From Methanobacteriota archaeon (lineage in GTDB: Archaea; Thermoplasmatota; Thermoplasmata; RBG-16-68-12), in NCBI GenBank assembly GCA_005879065.1, contig VBLU01000005.1, positions 1 through 43,248 on the forward strand: 43,248 bases of DNA, in the 5' to 3' direction. This document shows, piece after piece, positions 24,487-32,818 of this stretch. The position numbers were made by a program, and so were the translations under genes. Below the pieces are notes generated by a model that saw only the letters and a program-made list of their open reading frames with translations, had not been told where the DNA came from and made no database searches. How positions within the stretch are numbered: position 1 is the first letter of the stretch; the number at the start of each line of letters is the position of its first letter.

Positions 24487-27400
24487 TCACTTGTCCCCGG
24501 CACCGCGACTGTACATCTTGGCGTACCACTCCATGACTTCGTGGTCCGAGATGCGATCGACCTGCTCCTCCACCGCGAGCTCATTCTCGGATTCCCACAA
24601 ATCGACGATCCGGCGGGCGGCCGGGTCGCCTTGGAACTCCGTGACCATGAGTTGCCACTTCCGCCGACGGGCTTTGAACGCCGCCACCATCTCGGGGCCA
24701 TCGAAGACGACGTAGCAATAGCCCATGTGGAACTTCGCGACGATCGCCTCGCGCAGATACAGGAACAGGTTGTCCATCGGCGTGAGCACGAACTTTCGGC
24801 GGAACCCGAGTTGCCCGATGCGGTCGATGTCGTCCTTCAGGATCCACATCACGGTGCGCTCGCCGCGGGCGAGGAAGCCTTTCGTGAGCCAGCCCTCTCG
24901 TTCGAACTCCCGGAGACGCTGGCGGGTCTCCCCCATGTTGTACTCGAACCGCGTGTAGGCCGCAAGGGATTCCGCCGACGTCACGCCGAGGCTCCGGATG
25001 ATCCGGCGCAAGACCTCTCGGCGGGCCTCATCCCGACCGATCTTCAGGTCCGGAACGAGGCGATAGCGGTTGTCCGCGTCCCGCGTCACGTGGAGTCCCT
25101 CGTACAGGTTCCGGAGCGCGGTCGCGGTCGAGGGGCGGCTGAGGTCCGAGAGGACGAGGAATCGTTGGCGCGAGATCGGGCCCTCCTCTTCGATCAACTT
25201 CAGGACCGTCTTCATGTCTTTGGTGAGTCGCGTTCCTTTCGCGGCCTTGAAGAGACCGAGGTCGTCCTCGGAGCAGTAGGTCCAGTATTCGGGGATCGCG
25301 AGGCCCTTGGAGAGCAGACCGTTCCGATGCAATCGGTCCAACGGTCGGAAGTCTTTCACACGCAGCCTTGCCGCGAAATCGGATCGGAGCCCACCGAGGG
25401 CTTTCGCGGCCCCGATCGGATCCGCGAACCGCGTCTCGGCCGCGATGCCTTGCTTGTGGAGCGTGTAGGCAAGAAGATCGCTCTTCTCGAAGTCGACGGG
25501 CACGATCGGCCCGTACGCGACGAAATCGGAGAACCGCACGAAGCCGGCTCGCTTCCATGCGGAGAGGTCCTCCGCCTCCGGGACGTCCTTGCCTTGGAAT
25601 CGCGTGACACGCAACACATCGACCCCCCGAAGGGCGTAGAACGACATCATCCGCACGAGGCCGTCGATCGCCTCCTTCAGCAGATCCGGAGACGCCAGGT
25701 CGAGCTCGCGGACCTCGATGCACCCGCTCATCTCCCAGACCTCCGCCATCCCGACGAGGTCCCCGTCCTTCACGAGGGGGAAGAACCAACCCTCCCCGTA
25801 GCGGCTCGCGACCTGGGCCCACAAGGGCTGCGTCCAGGGATCCAGGAGAGACAGCACGCGGACGGGATCGGAGACCGCCTTGCCCGAGGCCTTCCGCAGG
25901 GCAGGCAGATCCTGCGCGAGGACGTACATCTCGCCTTCCGCCTTCCCGGTAACCAGGATGCGGGTCACGAGGCCTTGCTCCTCGAGACGGTCTACGAGCC
26001 GCTCGAGTTCATCCCACTCGAACCGGGCCCATTCTCGGATCCCGGAAAAGGGCACCGGGCCGTACGCGGCGAGGAAGCGCTTCACGAGCGATTCGACGGC
26101 ATCCTTCACTTCCTTCGCGGGCGGGTCGAAGGCCGTATACAGGTTCCGCGCGGTCCAGCCATCGCCCTGGAACTTTCGGATCACGTACACGTCGTAGTCG
26201 AGTTTGTCGAGGGCCTCCTTCACCCGTTCCTTCTCCTCGCGCAACTTCGAAGTGATCCCCCAGATGTCAATGCCCTCCGAAGCCCGGATCACGTCGAGGA
26301 CCTTGGACTCGAATTCGGTGAGCGGACTTCGGGGGAAGGCGGAGAGGAAGAGAGGGACGTCGTGCGCGCGGACGTACCTTACGCGGCCGTTCAGGAAGCG
26401 TCCCTCGAGTATGTCCCCGGACGACCGCCTCCGCGTCCATTCCTTGTAGTCGAAGGACGTCGTGTGGTTCCAGATGTCGAGGACCATACCGGCCTCGAGG
26501 AACGTGTCGAAGAAGTCGTCGAGGGTCTCGATCTTCCGGAATTGTTTCTCCAGGAGGAAAGCCTTCACCTGCGTCTCGTCGAAGACCTCGCGGGTTTCGC
26601 CCTTCCGCTGGAGGCGCTGGAGGTCCCGCGTGAGCATGAACTGGAACTCCTTATCCACGAGGAAGTGGCCCGAGGAGACGACGCCCTCCGATTCGAGGTC
26701 GCGTAGGACCTCTTCGACGAGCTCCGCCTCGAGGCCGAGGGCCACCGCGAGCTCCGTCGCGCTGTACGGCCCGTCCACATCGAGCCGCTTCGTGAGGATC
26801 TTGTCGAGCGCCTCTTCGAACGGTCCCCGAACGGGCTCGCGCGCCGCATAGACGGTCTCCTCGACGCCTCGGCGCGCCACCAGGTACGACCGTTCGAGCT
26901 TCCGCAGGGTCTCGTTCAGCGCATCCTTCTGCCGTTTCGTCTTCCGAAGGAGTTCCTTGTGGGTGAGCGGTTTTTCCTTGAGGAGGGAGAGAACTTTCTC
27001 TTCCGGAGGCTTCAGGCGGGACCGCTGCGCGTAGACCGAGACGTAGTTCGGTACGTGGTCCTTCGGCGCCCAATGGATGCCCTGCGGCGTCCAGACACTC
27101 TCGATCAATCCTTCGTCCATAAGTTGGCCGGACCATTTTCGGACGTCGGAGAAGGATGCGGTCGCGACGTCGAACACGTTCCGACCCTTCTCCTGCAGAA
27201 GGTTCGCGTCACCTACGCGATCCAGGTAAGACAGGATGTCTTCCTTCCGGGCGACCTTCGGGAGCTTTCGTCGGAAGTACTCGACGATCTCTCCCGGTTG
27301 GAATTGGATCGAACTGATCTGGTCCGAGGGCATCACGCGCTCCAGGACCTTGCGGTGCAGCTCCCGCAGGAGGGCGGAGCGGTCCTCCATGAGGACCAGG

Positions 27401-29898
27401 TCCGAGACGCCTTGCAGGACGACGTTGTGGGCGAACGGCGAGGGCAGAGAAGCGAAGTCGCTCTCCGCCACCGTGATTTCCCCTGCCTCGATCCGCCCGA
27501 GGATTTCGCGGGCGTGGTCGAGGTCCATGACCTCGTGGAGGATCTCGTTGTACGTCTCCTTGACCACGGGGAAGTCGACGATCTCATGGAGCCAGTCGAG
27601 GACCCGCTGGGACCGGAGCTGCTGCCGTCCGATGGATACCTCGCGGCCCTTGTAGTTCCGGAGGATCATGAAGGACCGCGTGGCGCAGTGGCGGAAGCGC
27701 TGCTTGAACAACTCCGTGTTCCGGATCGCCCGGCGGAGGAGATCCTCGAGGTTCTTGCTCGTGACGAGCTTCGCGAGGCCTTTCAGCTCGATCCGCTTCG
27801 GGACCGTGATCATGAAGTTGTCGTCGGTCACGCTCACGCGGACGTTTGTCCGGTGAGTCTCCGTGACCGCGAAGGCAAAGGCACGGCTGAGCGCGTCGTT
27901 CACGCGCCGTCCGAAGGGGTAGTGGAAGATCACGTTCCGGTTTCCCTTCACGTCGATGTAGCCTTCGAGGAGGACACGCCGGTCCGTCGGGAGCTCCGGG
28001 ATCAGCGCCACTTGCTCTTGCACGTACGAAACGAGGGACTGCGCGGAGCCGGTGTCCGTGCGGTACTCCTGCTGGAGCCATTCCTTGGCGGCGGCCTCAC
28101 CGTCCTTCGCGATCTTGGCCGCGAGGTCGCGGCGGAATTCCCCGACCGCGATCGAGAGGTCGAAGGACCGCGGAAGCATTTCGCCGGTCCAAGAGGGGAC
28201 GGTCGGCTTGTGGCCGGAAGCATCCTTCACATACACGGAGGTCCCGCGGACCCGGACGAACTGGTACGTGCGCCCGCCGAGGACGAAGACGTCGCTCGGA
28301 CTCAGATACTCGACGAACTTCTCGCTCAGCTCCCCGAGCGGCGAGCCGCGTTCCGAGAAGACGTGGTAGGTCCCCTCCTCCGGAATCGTCCCGACATTCG
28401 TGTAGTAAATCATCCGGGTTCCTTTCTTCTTCCCGAAGCGCGCCTCTTCCTCGTCCAACCAGATCTTCGCGAACACCTTGATGTCCGGATTGCGGGAGGA
28501 CAGGTAGTCGAGCACGGCGAGGAAGTCCTTCTTCGTGAGATCGTGGAACGGGTACGATCGCCGCGCGAGTTCGAACGCTTCGTCGACGCCCCAGCGCTTC
28601 TCGAGGGACATCGCGACGAGCGCTTGGGCGAGCACGTCGAGCGGATTGTGAGGGATCTCCACCCGATCGATCCGGTTGTCGTAGGCGGCCTTCGCCAAGG
28701 TCGCGCATTCCATCAGGTCCCACGGTTCGAAGGCGATCATGCGGCCGGTCGCGGTCTCGCCATATGCATGGCCCGCCCGTCCGATTCGCTGGAGTCCCTT
28801 TGCGACGGACTTCGGCGAGCCGATCTGCACGACCAGGTCGATGTACCCAATGTCGATGCCGAGCTCGAGGGACGTCGAGGAGACGGCGGCTTTGAGCTTC
28901 CCCTCTTTGAGCTTCTGTTCGACGTCCAGACGAGTGACCTTCGACAAGGAGCCGTGGTGGGCCTCCAGGTCTTCCACGCCGCGTTCCTTGAGCCGGAACG
29001 AGACATGTTCCGTCCCGCTCCGCGTGTTCGTGAAGATGAGGGTCGTCCGGTGATCGTCGATCAGGCCGCTCAGGAGGTCGTACATCCGAGCGTTCGCGAC
29101 CTCCATCGGGACCGCGGTGATGTCGCGCACGGGACACAGGACCGCCAGATCGAGGGATTTCCGGGTGTCGACCTCGACGATGTGCATGTCGCGTACCTTG
29201 CCGTTCGCGAACCCGGCGAGGAACTTCGCCTCCTCTTCGATCGGGGCGATGGTCGCGCTCAGACCGATCCGGACGAAATCTTGCCCGGTCTGCTCCCGTA
29301 GGCGCTCCAAACAAATGGAGAGGAGGGACCCGCGTTTGGAAGAGCAGACCTCGTGAATCTCGTCGAGGATGACCCATTCGACCTTCGCGAAGTGCTCGCG
29401 GAACTTCGGCGTGCTCAGGATGATCGCAATGCTCTCCGGCGTCGTGATGAAAATGTGAGGCGGCCGACGGACCTGCTTCTGACGTTCCTGGGGCGACGTA
29501 TCCCCGGATCGGACACCGACCCGGACCAGCGGTTCGGGCTTGCCTTCCTTTCGGGAGAGCTCCGTGAGCTCCCGAAGCGGCTCCTCGAGGTTGCGGTTGA
29601 TGTCGTTCGCGAGCGCCTTCAAGGGCGACACGTATAGGCAGTAGATTCGGTCCTCGAGCTCGCCACGTAGCTGCTTGGCATACAGCTCGTTGATGATCGA
29701 CAGGAACGCCGTGAGGGTCTTACCGCTCCCCGTCGGCGAGGAGACGAGGACGCTCTTCCGGGCATGGATCAGGGGGACCGCGTAGGCCTGCGGCTCCGTG
29801 AGATCCTTGAACTTCGATTGGAACCAGTCCCGGACAAGGGGTTCCATCAGCCCTAGGACTTCGTCTTTGGTGGACGCGGTGCGGACCTTATGTAACAA
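24487..29898 (-). CDS. lhr: Giant Lhr-family DEAD/DEAH helicase with extended winged-helix C terminus
   Basis: An 1803-residue Lhr-type superfamily 2 helicase, against about 850-950 residues for ordinary archaeal Lhr. Walker A is SSPTGSGKT at 53-61, DEIH at 179-182, SAT at 214-216 and motif VI QRIGRAG at 370-376. The core, with its own winged helix and Lhr C-terminal domain, runs to about 870. From 960 on there are several winged helices. Two stretches, about 1265-1400 (LVKRFLAAYGPVPFSGIREW, then VRVLSLLDPWTQPLW) and 1625-1750 (RRIIRSLGVTSAESLAAYTR, then FVLTPMDNLFLYL), resemble the HTH_42/AlkZ fold. Lhr acts in DNA repair by unwinding branched substrates. The start is TTG at 29898, or ATG at 29847. 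Confidence 0.93.
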   Translation of the reverse strand: MLHKVRTASTKDEVLGLMEPLVRDWFQSKFKDLTEPQAYAVPLIHARKSVLVSSPTGSGKTLTAFLSIINELYAKQLRGELEDRIYCLYVSPLKALANDINRNLEEPLRELTELSRKEGKPEPLVRVGVRSGDTSPQERQKQVRRPPHIFITTPESIAIILSTPKFREHFAKVEWVILDEIHEVCSSKRGSLLSICLERLREQTGQDFVRIGLSATIAPIEEEAKFLAGFANGKVRDMHIVEVDTRKSLDLAVLCPVRDITAVPMEVANARMYDLLSGLIDDHRTTLIFTNTRSGTEHVSFRLKERGVEDLEAHHGSLSKVTRLDVEQKLKEGKLKAAVSSTSLELGIDIGYIDLVVQIGSPKSVAKGLQRIGRAGHAYGETATGRMIAFEPWDLMECATLAKAAYDNRIDRVEIPHNPLDVLAQALVAMSLEKRWGVDEAFELARRSYPFHDLTKKDFLAVLDYLSSRNPDIKVFAKIWLDEEEARFGKKKGTRMIYYTNVGTIPEEGTYHVFSERGSPLGELSEKFVEYLSPSDVFVLGGRTYQFVRVRGTSVYVKDASGHKPTVPSWTGEMLPRSFDLSIAVGEFRRDLAAKIAKDGEAAAKEWLQQEYRTDTGSAQSLVSYVQEQVALIPELPTDRRVLLEGYIDVKGNRNVIFHYPFGRRVNDALSRAFAFAVTETHRTNVRVSVTDDNFMITVPKRIELKGLAKLVTSKNLEDLLRRAIRNTELFKQRFRHCATRSFMILRNYKGREVSIGRQQLRSQRVLDWLHEIVDFPVVKETYNEILHEVMDLDHAREILGRIEAGEITVAESDFASLPSPFAHNVVLQGVSDLVLMEDRSALLRELHRKVLERVMPSDQISSIQFQPGEIVEYFRRKLPKVARKEDILSYLDRVGDANLLQEKGRNVFDVATASFSDVRKWSGQLMDEGLIESVWTPQGIHWAPKDHVPNYVSVYAQRSRLKPPEEKVLSLLKEKPLTHKELLRKTKRQKDALNETLRKLERSYLVARRGVEETVYAAREPVRGPFEEALDKILTKRLDVDGPYSATELAVALGLEAELVEEVLRDLESEGVVSSGHFLVDKEFQFMLTRDLQRLQRKGETREVFDETQVKAFLLEKQFRKIETLDDFFDTFLEAGMVLDIWNHTTSFDYKEWTRRRSSGDILEGRFLNGRVRYVRAHDVPLFLSAFPRSPLTEFESKVLDVIRASEGIDIWGITSKLREEKERVKEALDKLDYDVYVIRKFQGDGWTARNLYTAFDPPAKEVKDAVESLVKRFLAAYGPVPFSGIREWARFEWDELERLVDRLEEQGLVTRILVTGKAEGEMYVLAQDLPALRKASGKAVSDPVRVLSLLDPWTQPLWAQVASRYGEGWFFPLVKDGDLVGMAEVWEMSGCIEVRELDLASPDLLKEAIDGLVRMMSFYALRGVDVLRVTRFQGKDVPEAEDLSAWKRAGFVRFSDFVAYGPIVPVDFEKSDLLAYTLHKQGIAAETRFADPIGAAKALGGLRSDFAARLRVKDFRPLDRLHRNGLLSKGLAIPEYWTYCSEDDLGLFKAAKGTRLTKDMKTVLKLIEEEGPISRQRFLVLSDLSRPSTATALRNLYEGLHVTRDADNRYRLVPDLKIGRDEARREVLRRIIRSLGVTSAESLAAYTRFEYNMGETRQRLREFEREGWLTKGFLARGERTVMWILKDDIDRIGQLGFRRKFVLTPMDNLFLYLREAIVAKFHMGYCYVVFDGPEMVAAFKARRRKWQLMVTEFQGDPAARRIVDLWESENELAVEEQVDRISDHEVMEWYAKMYSRGAGDK

Positions 29899-29993
29899 GC
29901 CTGAGACCTCGCGTGGGGACGGAAATCACGGGGCATAGGAAGGGGTCCTAAAAGAGTTTGCGGGGTTGGAATCCAGTCATCGCCCCAACTCGA

Positions 29994-30060
29994 CTATTTC
30001 ACCTCGATCAACGAGGTGGGAAAATAGTGAGGGGAACCGCGGTTCGGCCCCGCGAGTCCC
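29994..30060. repeat. Two adjacent stem-loops between the SRPBCC and lhr genes
   Basis: Hairpin A (29994-30027) pairs CTATTTCACCTCG with CGAGGTGGGAAAATAG around a five-base loop, imperfectly. Hairpin B (30031-30060) has an outer GGGGA/TCCCC stem, a two-base internal bulge on each side and an inner CGCGG/CCGCG stem with a seven-base loop TTCGGCC. They follow the SRPBCC stop and precede lhr, both read leftward, so they could end the first transcript, form part of the lhr leader, or be a small RNA. Confidence 0.5.
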
Positions 30061-30075
30061 CCTTAGTTGGAAGGC

Positions 30076-31062
30076 TCACGCCTCGAGGTGCTTGACCAGC
30101 TTGTCGAACATTTCGTTCCAGCCCTGCGTGGCCCCTTCGAGATCCGGTCCCGCCGGCATCCCTGCGTGCTGCAGTGTGACTTTCGTCTGGCCCTTCTCTT
30201 TCTCGAAAGTCAACGTGACGAGCATTTCCAGCGGGAGGTCCGCGCTCATGCCGTAGTACGTCGCCGGCACCACGTTCCCCTTCTCGTCCGCAAAGCTGTC
30301 CGTGTAGACAATCCGCTTCCCGGGGACGATTTCGCGGTATACACCGGTGCCCCAGTAGTCCTTGCCCTCGGGCGACCGCATGCAGTACCGGAAGACGCCT
30401 CCGACCCGCAGGTCGACGGAGATGAAGGGGGCTGTGAATCCTTTCGGGCCCCACCACTGCTTCATCTCACGCGGGTCCGTGAGGGCTTTCCACACGCGCT
30501 CGGGCGGTGCGTCGAAGATCCTCGTGATGACGAGCTCGTTCTTCTGAGCACGACCTCTCGCTTGCTCTTTCTTCGGCCGCGCGTCGCTCTTCTTCGGTTC
30601 CTCCACCAATTCGGCGAAGCGCTCGATCGTCTCGCGGGCCCCTTCCTCCATCCCGGAGGCGAGCATCCCCTCGAGGTCCTCGACCGTCGCGAAGACGGAC
30701 CTCTGCGTGACCTTCGTCTTGCCCCGGATCTCCTCGAACACGGCGCTCTCGACGAGGACATGTCCCGGCATCCCCTCGAATTCGAAGGTTTCGACGATTC
30801 GTTCGAAAGGCACGACTTCCCGGTATTCCCCGTGGAAACCGAACTCGTTCCCCTCGGCGTCCCGCTGGACGAATCGCCAGGTCCCGCCAGGTCGGACGTC
30901 CATCTTCTCCACGACCGTGGTGTATTTCCTCGGCCCCCACCAACGAGGGATCAGCTTCGGATTCGTCCACGCCTTCCACACCAGCTCGCGAGGCGCATCG
31001 AAGACGTGCGTGCTCACGAGCTCTCGTTTCGACGTTCTCTCAGGTTTACCTATTGTGGGCAT
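30076..31062 (-). CDS. Tandem SRPBCC (AHSA1-like) domain protein
   Basis: A 328-residue protein made of two SRPBCC domains of the activator-of-Hsp90-like group. Domain 1 (about 14-150) begins VSTHVFDAPRELVWKAWTNP with RWWGPRKYTT; domain 2 (about 175-325) begins VITRIFDAPPERVWKALTDP with QWWGPKGFTA and ends QGWNEMFDKLVKHLEA, the usual end of the family. A Lys/Arg/Glu-rich hinge (about 152-175) joins them. Most relatives have one domain. These proteins bind hydrophobic ligands in a deep cavity; the ligand is unknown. It overlaps the arsR start region by 17 bases, the classic ArsR-SRPBCC operon. Confidence 0.9.
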   Translation of the reverse strand: MPTIGKPERTSKRELVSTHVFDAPRELVWKAWTNPKLIPRWWGPRKYTTVVEKMDVRPGGTWRFVQRDAEGNEFGFHGEYREVVPFERIVETFEFEGMPGHVLVESAVFEEIRGKTKVTQRSVFATVEDLEGMLASGMEEGARETIERFAELVEEPKKSDARPKKEQARGRAQKNELVITRIFDAPPERVWKALTDPREMKQWWGPKGFTAPFISVDLRVGGVFRYCMRSPEGKDYWGTGVYREIVPGKRIVYTDSFADEKGNVVPATYYGMSADLPLEMLVTLTFEKEKGQTKVTLQHAGMPAGPDLEGATQGWNEMFDKLVKHLEA

Positions 31063-31423
31063 GTTTTCGTTCCTCCTTTCGTTCTTTCTTGCGGGTTTCC
31101 TCCAAGTGTTCGGCCAACCGAGCGAAACGGTCCTCCCATAGGACGCGGTAGCGCGTCAGCCAACCGAACGCCGCGCTGAGCGGCGCAGCGTCGATCTGGC
31201 AACGGCGCACGCGTCCGTCCGGCTCTTCCTTCAACAGTCCCGCCGCCTCGAGGACGCGAAGGTGTCTCGAGATGGCCGGAAGGCTGACGCCATGAGGCCG
31301 GGCTAGCTCGCTGACCGTGGCGTCACCTCCGGCGAGTCGCTCGAGCATCGCGCGCCGGATCGGATGGGACAGAGCCGCGAAGATCGCATCGAGGTCCAAG
31401 GCGACCGTTTCTCGTTTAACCAT
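31046..31423 (-). CDS. ArsR family winged-helix transcription regulator
   Basis: A 125-residue ArsR-type regulator: FAALSHPIRRAMLERLAGGD, then VSELARPHGVSLPAISRHLRVLEAAGLL (recognition helix) and the wing EPDGRVRRCQID. No metal-binding Cys pair is seen, so it belongs to the metal-independent group commonly found beside SRPBCC genes. The C-terminal 35 residues are a Lys/Glu-rich helix. The ATG at 31423 lies inside an inverted repeat, and a matching repeat covers the TATA region, which argues for self-repression of this arsR-SRPBCC operon. Confidence 0.92.
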   Translation of the reverse strand: MVKRETVALDLDAIFAALSHPIRRAMLERLAGGDATVSELARPHGVSLPAISRHLRVLEAAGLLKEEPDGRVRRCQIDAAPLSAAFGWLTRYRVLWEDRFARLAEHLEETRKKERKEERKHAHNR

Positions 31424-31431
31424 CTGGTTAA
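31416..31431. promoter_or_regulatory. Inverted repeat over the arsR start codon (candidate operator)
   Basis: TTAACC-ATCT-GGTTAA is a perfect six-base inverted repeat with a four-base spacer. The CAT complementary to the arsR start codon (31421-31423) lies within it. A protein bound here would block an initiating polymerase on a short-leader transcript. Confidence 0.6.
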
Positions 31432-31451
31432 TCGATAAGCAGGGTCAATAT

Positions 31452-31467
31452 TTAACCTTTTTGTTAA
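31452..31467. promoter_or_regulatory. Second inverted repeat at the arsR promoter (candidate operator)
   Basis: TTAACC-TTTT-TGTTAA matches the first repeat in arm sequence and spacing with one mismatch. The two centres are 36 bases apart. It overlaps the minus-strand TATA-like TTAAATATT (about 31447-31455), so binding would compete with the general transcription factors. Confidence 0.55.
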
Positions 31468-31479
31468 GTATTCGGACCT

Positions 31480-32214
31480 TCACGCCACAGGCCGCGGTAC
31501 GGAGGCCAATGCGACGCGGTAGCCCGCCTCGCCGTGGAGCGATAGCCCCGACATGTTCTCGAGGAGCACACCGTGACCAGGCTCGAGGCCGTGGTTCTCG
31601 ACCGATCCAATCCCGCTGAGCACGTACGCGATGCCTCGTCGGTCCCGGCCCACTCGGAGAAACGCCGTGGCTTCTTTCGCGAACCCGATGTCGATGAGCT
31701 CGAGACCGGACGAAGTGCGGGCAGGTCCGTTCGATCCGACGAGAGACGTGCGGACCGTCCCGTCCGAGCCCACAGGTGGGCGACTCGCCGTCAGGATCTG
31801 GAGCGAGGTCGAGGGAGCTTCGGTCGTCACAGGCAGGCGCACGACGATGGAAAGCCATCGGGCTGTTCGCCCTCGTTCCATCCGTAGCGCGTGCTGGACC
31901 TCGTTTCGCGCCGTGAGGACGAGGAGCGATCCTTCCGTCAGGCTCGTATGAGTCCCCGAGCCGTCTTCATGATCGATGTATCCTTCGAGGACGTACTGGA
32001 TGACTTCCTCTCCGTGATGCGGGTGCATCTCGCCTTTCCTTCGCGAGGTCGCCATGCTCTCCGCGAAGCGCTGGAACGGGAGAAAGGGTTGCTCGTCGCG
32101 GGTCGGGAACAGGAGGTGGGCCGTCGTGTCGGAGGCATCAATTTCCCCATGGACAATCGTCAGTTCCCGAGGCTCTCTAGCTGGTGTCAGGGGACCCTCT
32201 CCACCATCTGTCAC
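31480..32214 (-). CDS. Pirin family cupin protein
   Basis: A 244-residue pirin. The N-terminal cupin carries the signature HPHHGEEVIQYVLEGYIDHED (His64, His66) and a later His109 in NEVQHALRMERG. In iron-binding pirins the His-Ala is followed by a Glu ligand; here that position is Leu111, so the metal site has three ligands of four. The C-terminal domain is present and of normal length. Pirins act as quercetinases or redox-sensitive regulators. The start is GTG at 32214, with a TATA-like CCTATATC (minus strand) about 30-40 bases upstream. It lies just upstream of arsR on the same strand but that gene has its own promoter. Confidence 0.88.
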   Translation of the reverse strand: MTDGGEGPLTPAREPRELTIVHGEIDASDTTAHLLFPTRDEQPFLPFQRFAESMATSRRKGEMHPHHGEEVIQYVLEGYIDHEDGSGTHTSLTEGSLLVLTARNEVQHALRMERGRTARWLSIVVRLPVTTEAPSTSLQILTASRPPVGSDGTVRTSLVGSNGPARTSSGLELIDIGFAKEATAFLRVGRDRRGIAYVLSGIGSVENHGLEPGHGVLLENMSGLSLHGEAGYRVALASVPRPVA

Positions 32215-32268
32215 TTGATCGAGAAGGGTCAGGCGGGCGTTAGATATAGGTTCTCGGTCGTCCGCCCC

Positions 32269-32790
32269 TCAGGGGAAGGATCCATCCGGATCGTACGGAT
32301 CATAAGCGATCCATCTCGTCCAGAACCACATTCGAACCACGGCCATCGCAACCCACGTGAGCACGAGACCGGCTGCGTAAAGTCCGAGGTCTGAATAGCC
32401 ACCGAGGCTCGACCGGATCCTGGCCGCTGCTCCCACGACAAGGAAGACTACCGTAGAAGCCCCCAAGATGAACGAGGCGAGGACCTCGGCTTCCAGGTGG
32501 CTTGGTGCCATGTGACCCGGCATTTTCTCTGGCCGAGGCGGGTAGAGGATTTCGTGTTTCTGCGCCTTCTTGCGGACCCGGTGCACATGGAGATAAGGAG
32601 GGATGAGCAGGGCCACAACGACCGCGGTCACCAAAAAGAAGCCCGGAGCGCCCAGGAAGAAACGGGCCACGGAAGCGAAGACCACGTAAGCGAACGCGCC
32701 CATGGCTAGCAGGACGAGGAGCAAGCCGATGCTTCGCGGCTTTCGCTTTGTGACGAGGGCCACGGCATTCCCATGACTCTCGCCGCTCAA
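32269..32790 (-). CDS. Four-helix membrane protein, unknown family
   Basis: A 173-residue membrane protein with helices at about 20-42, 45-66, 103-123 and 135-158. The loop between helices 2 and 3 is basic and His-rich (HVHRVRKKAQKHEILYPP) and the C terminus is short and acidic (YDPYDPDGSFP). I do not recognise the family. The start is taken as TTG at 32790; a GTG nine codons later is an alternative. It lies between the thiolase and the pirin; the gaps of 28 and 54 bases allow co-transcription with pirin. Confidence 0.65.
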   Translation of the reverse strand: MSGESHGNAVALVTKRKPRSIGLLLVLLAMGAFAYVVFASVARFFLGAPGFFLVTAVVVALLIPPYLHVHRVRKKAQKHEILYPPRPEKMPGHMAPSHLEAEVLASFILGASTVVFLVVGAAARIRSSLGGYSDLGLYAAGLVLTWVAMAVVRMWFWTRWIAYDPYDPDGSFP

Positions 32791-32818
32791 AGGCCTTCCG
32801 ACGGAACGCCTTCAGCGC

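Noticed and set aside
24313-26706. Plus-strand open frame of 797 codons antisense to lhr
   Set aside because: Its composition mirrors the lhr codons, and no motif or promoter supports it.
26959-29301. Plus-strand open frame of 780 codons antisense to the lhr helicase core
   Set aside because: It is the complement of conserved helicase motifs; high GC suppresses stop codons on the opposite strand.
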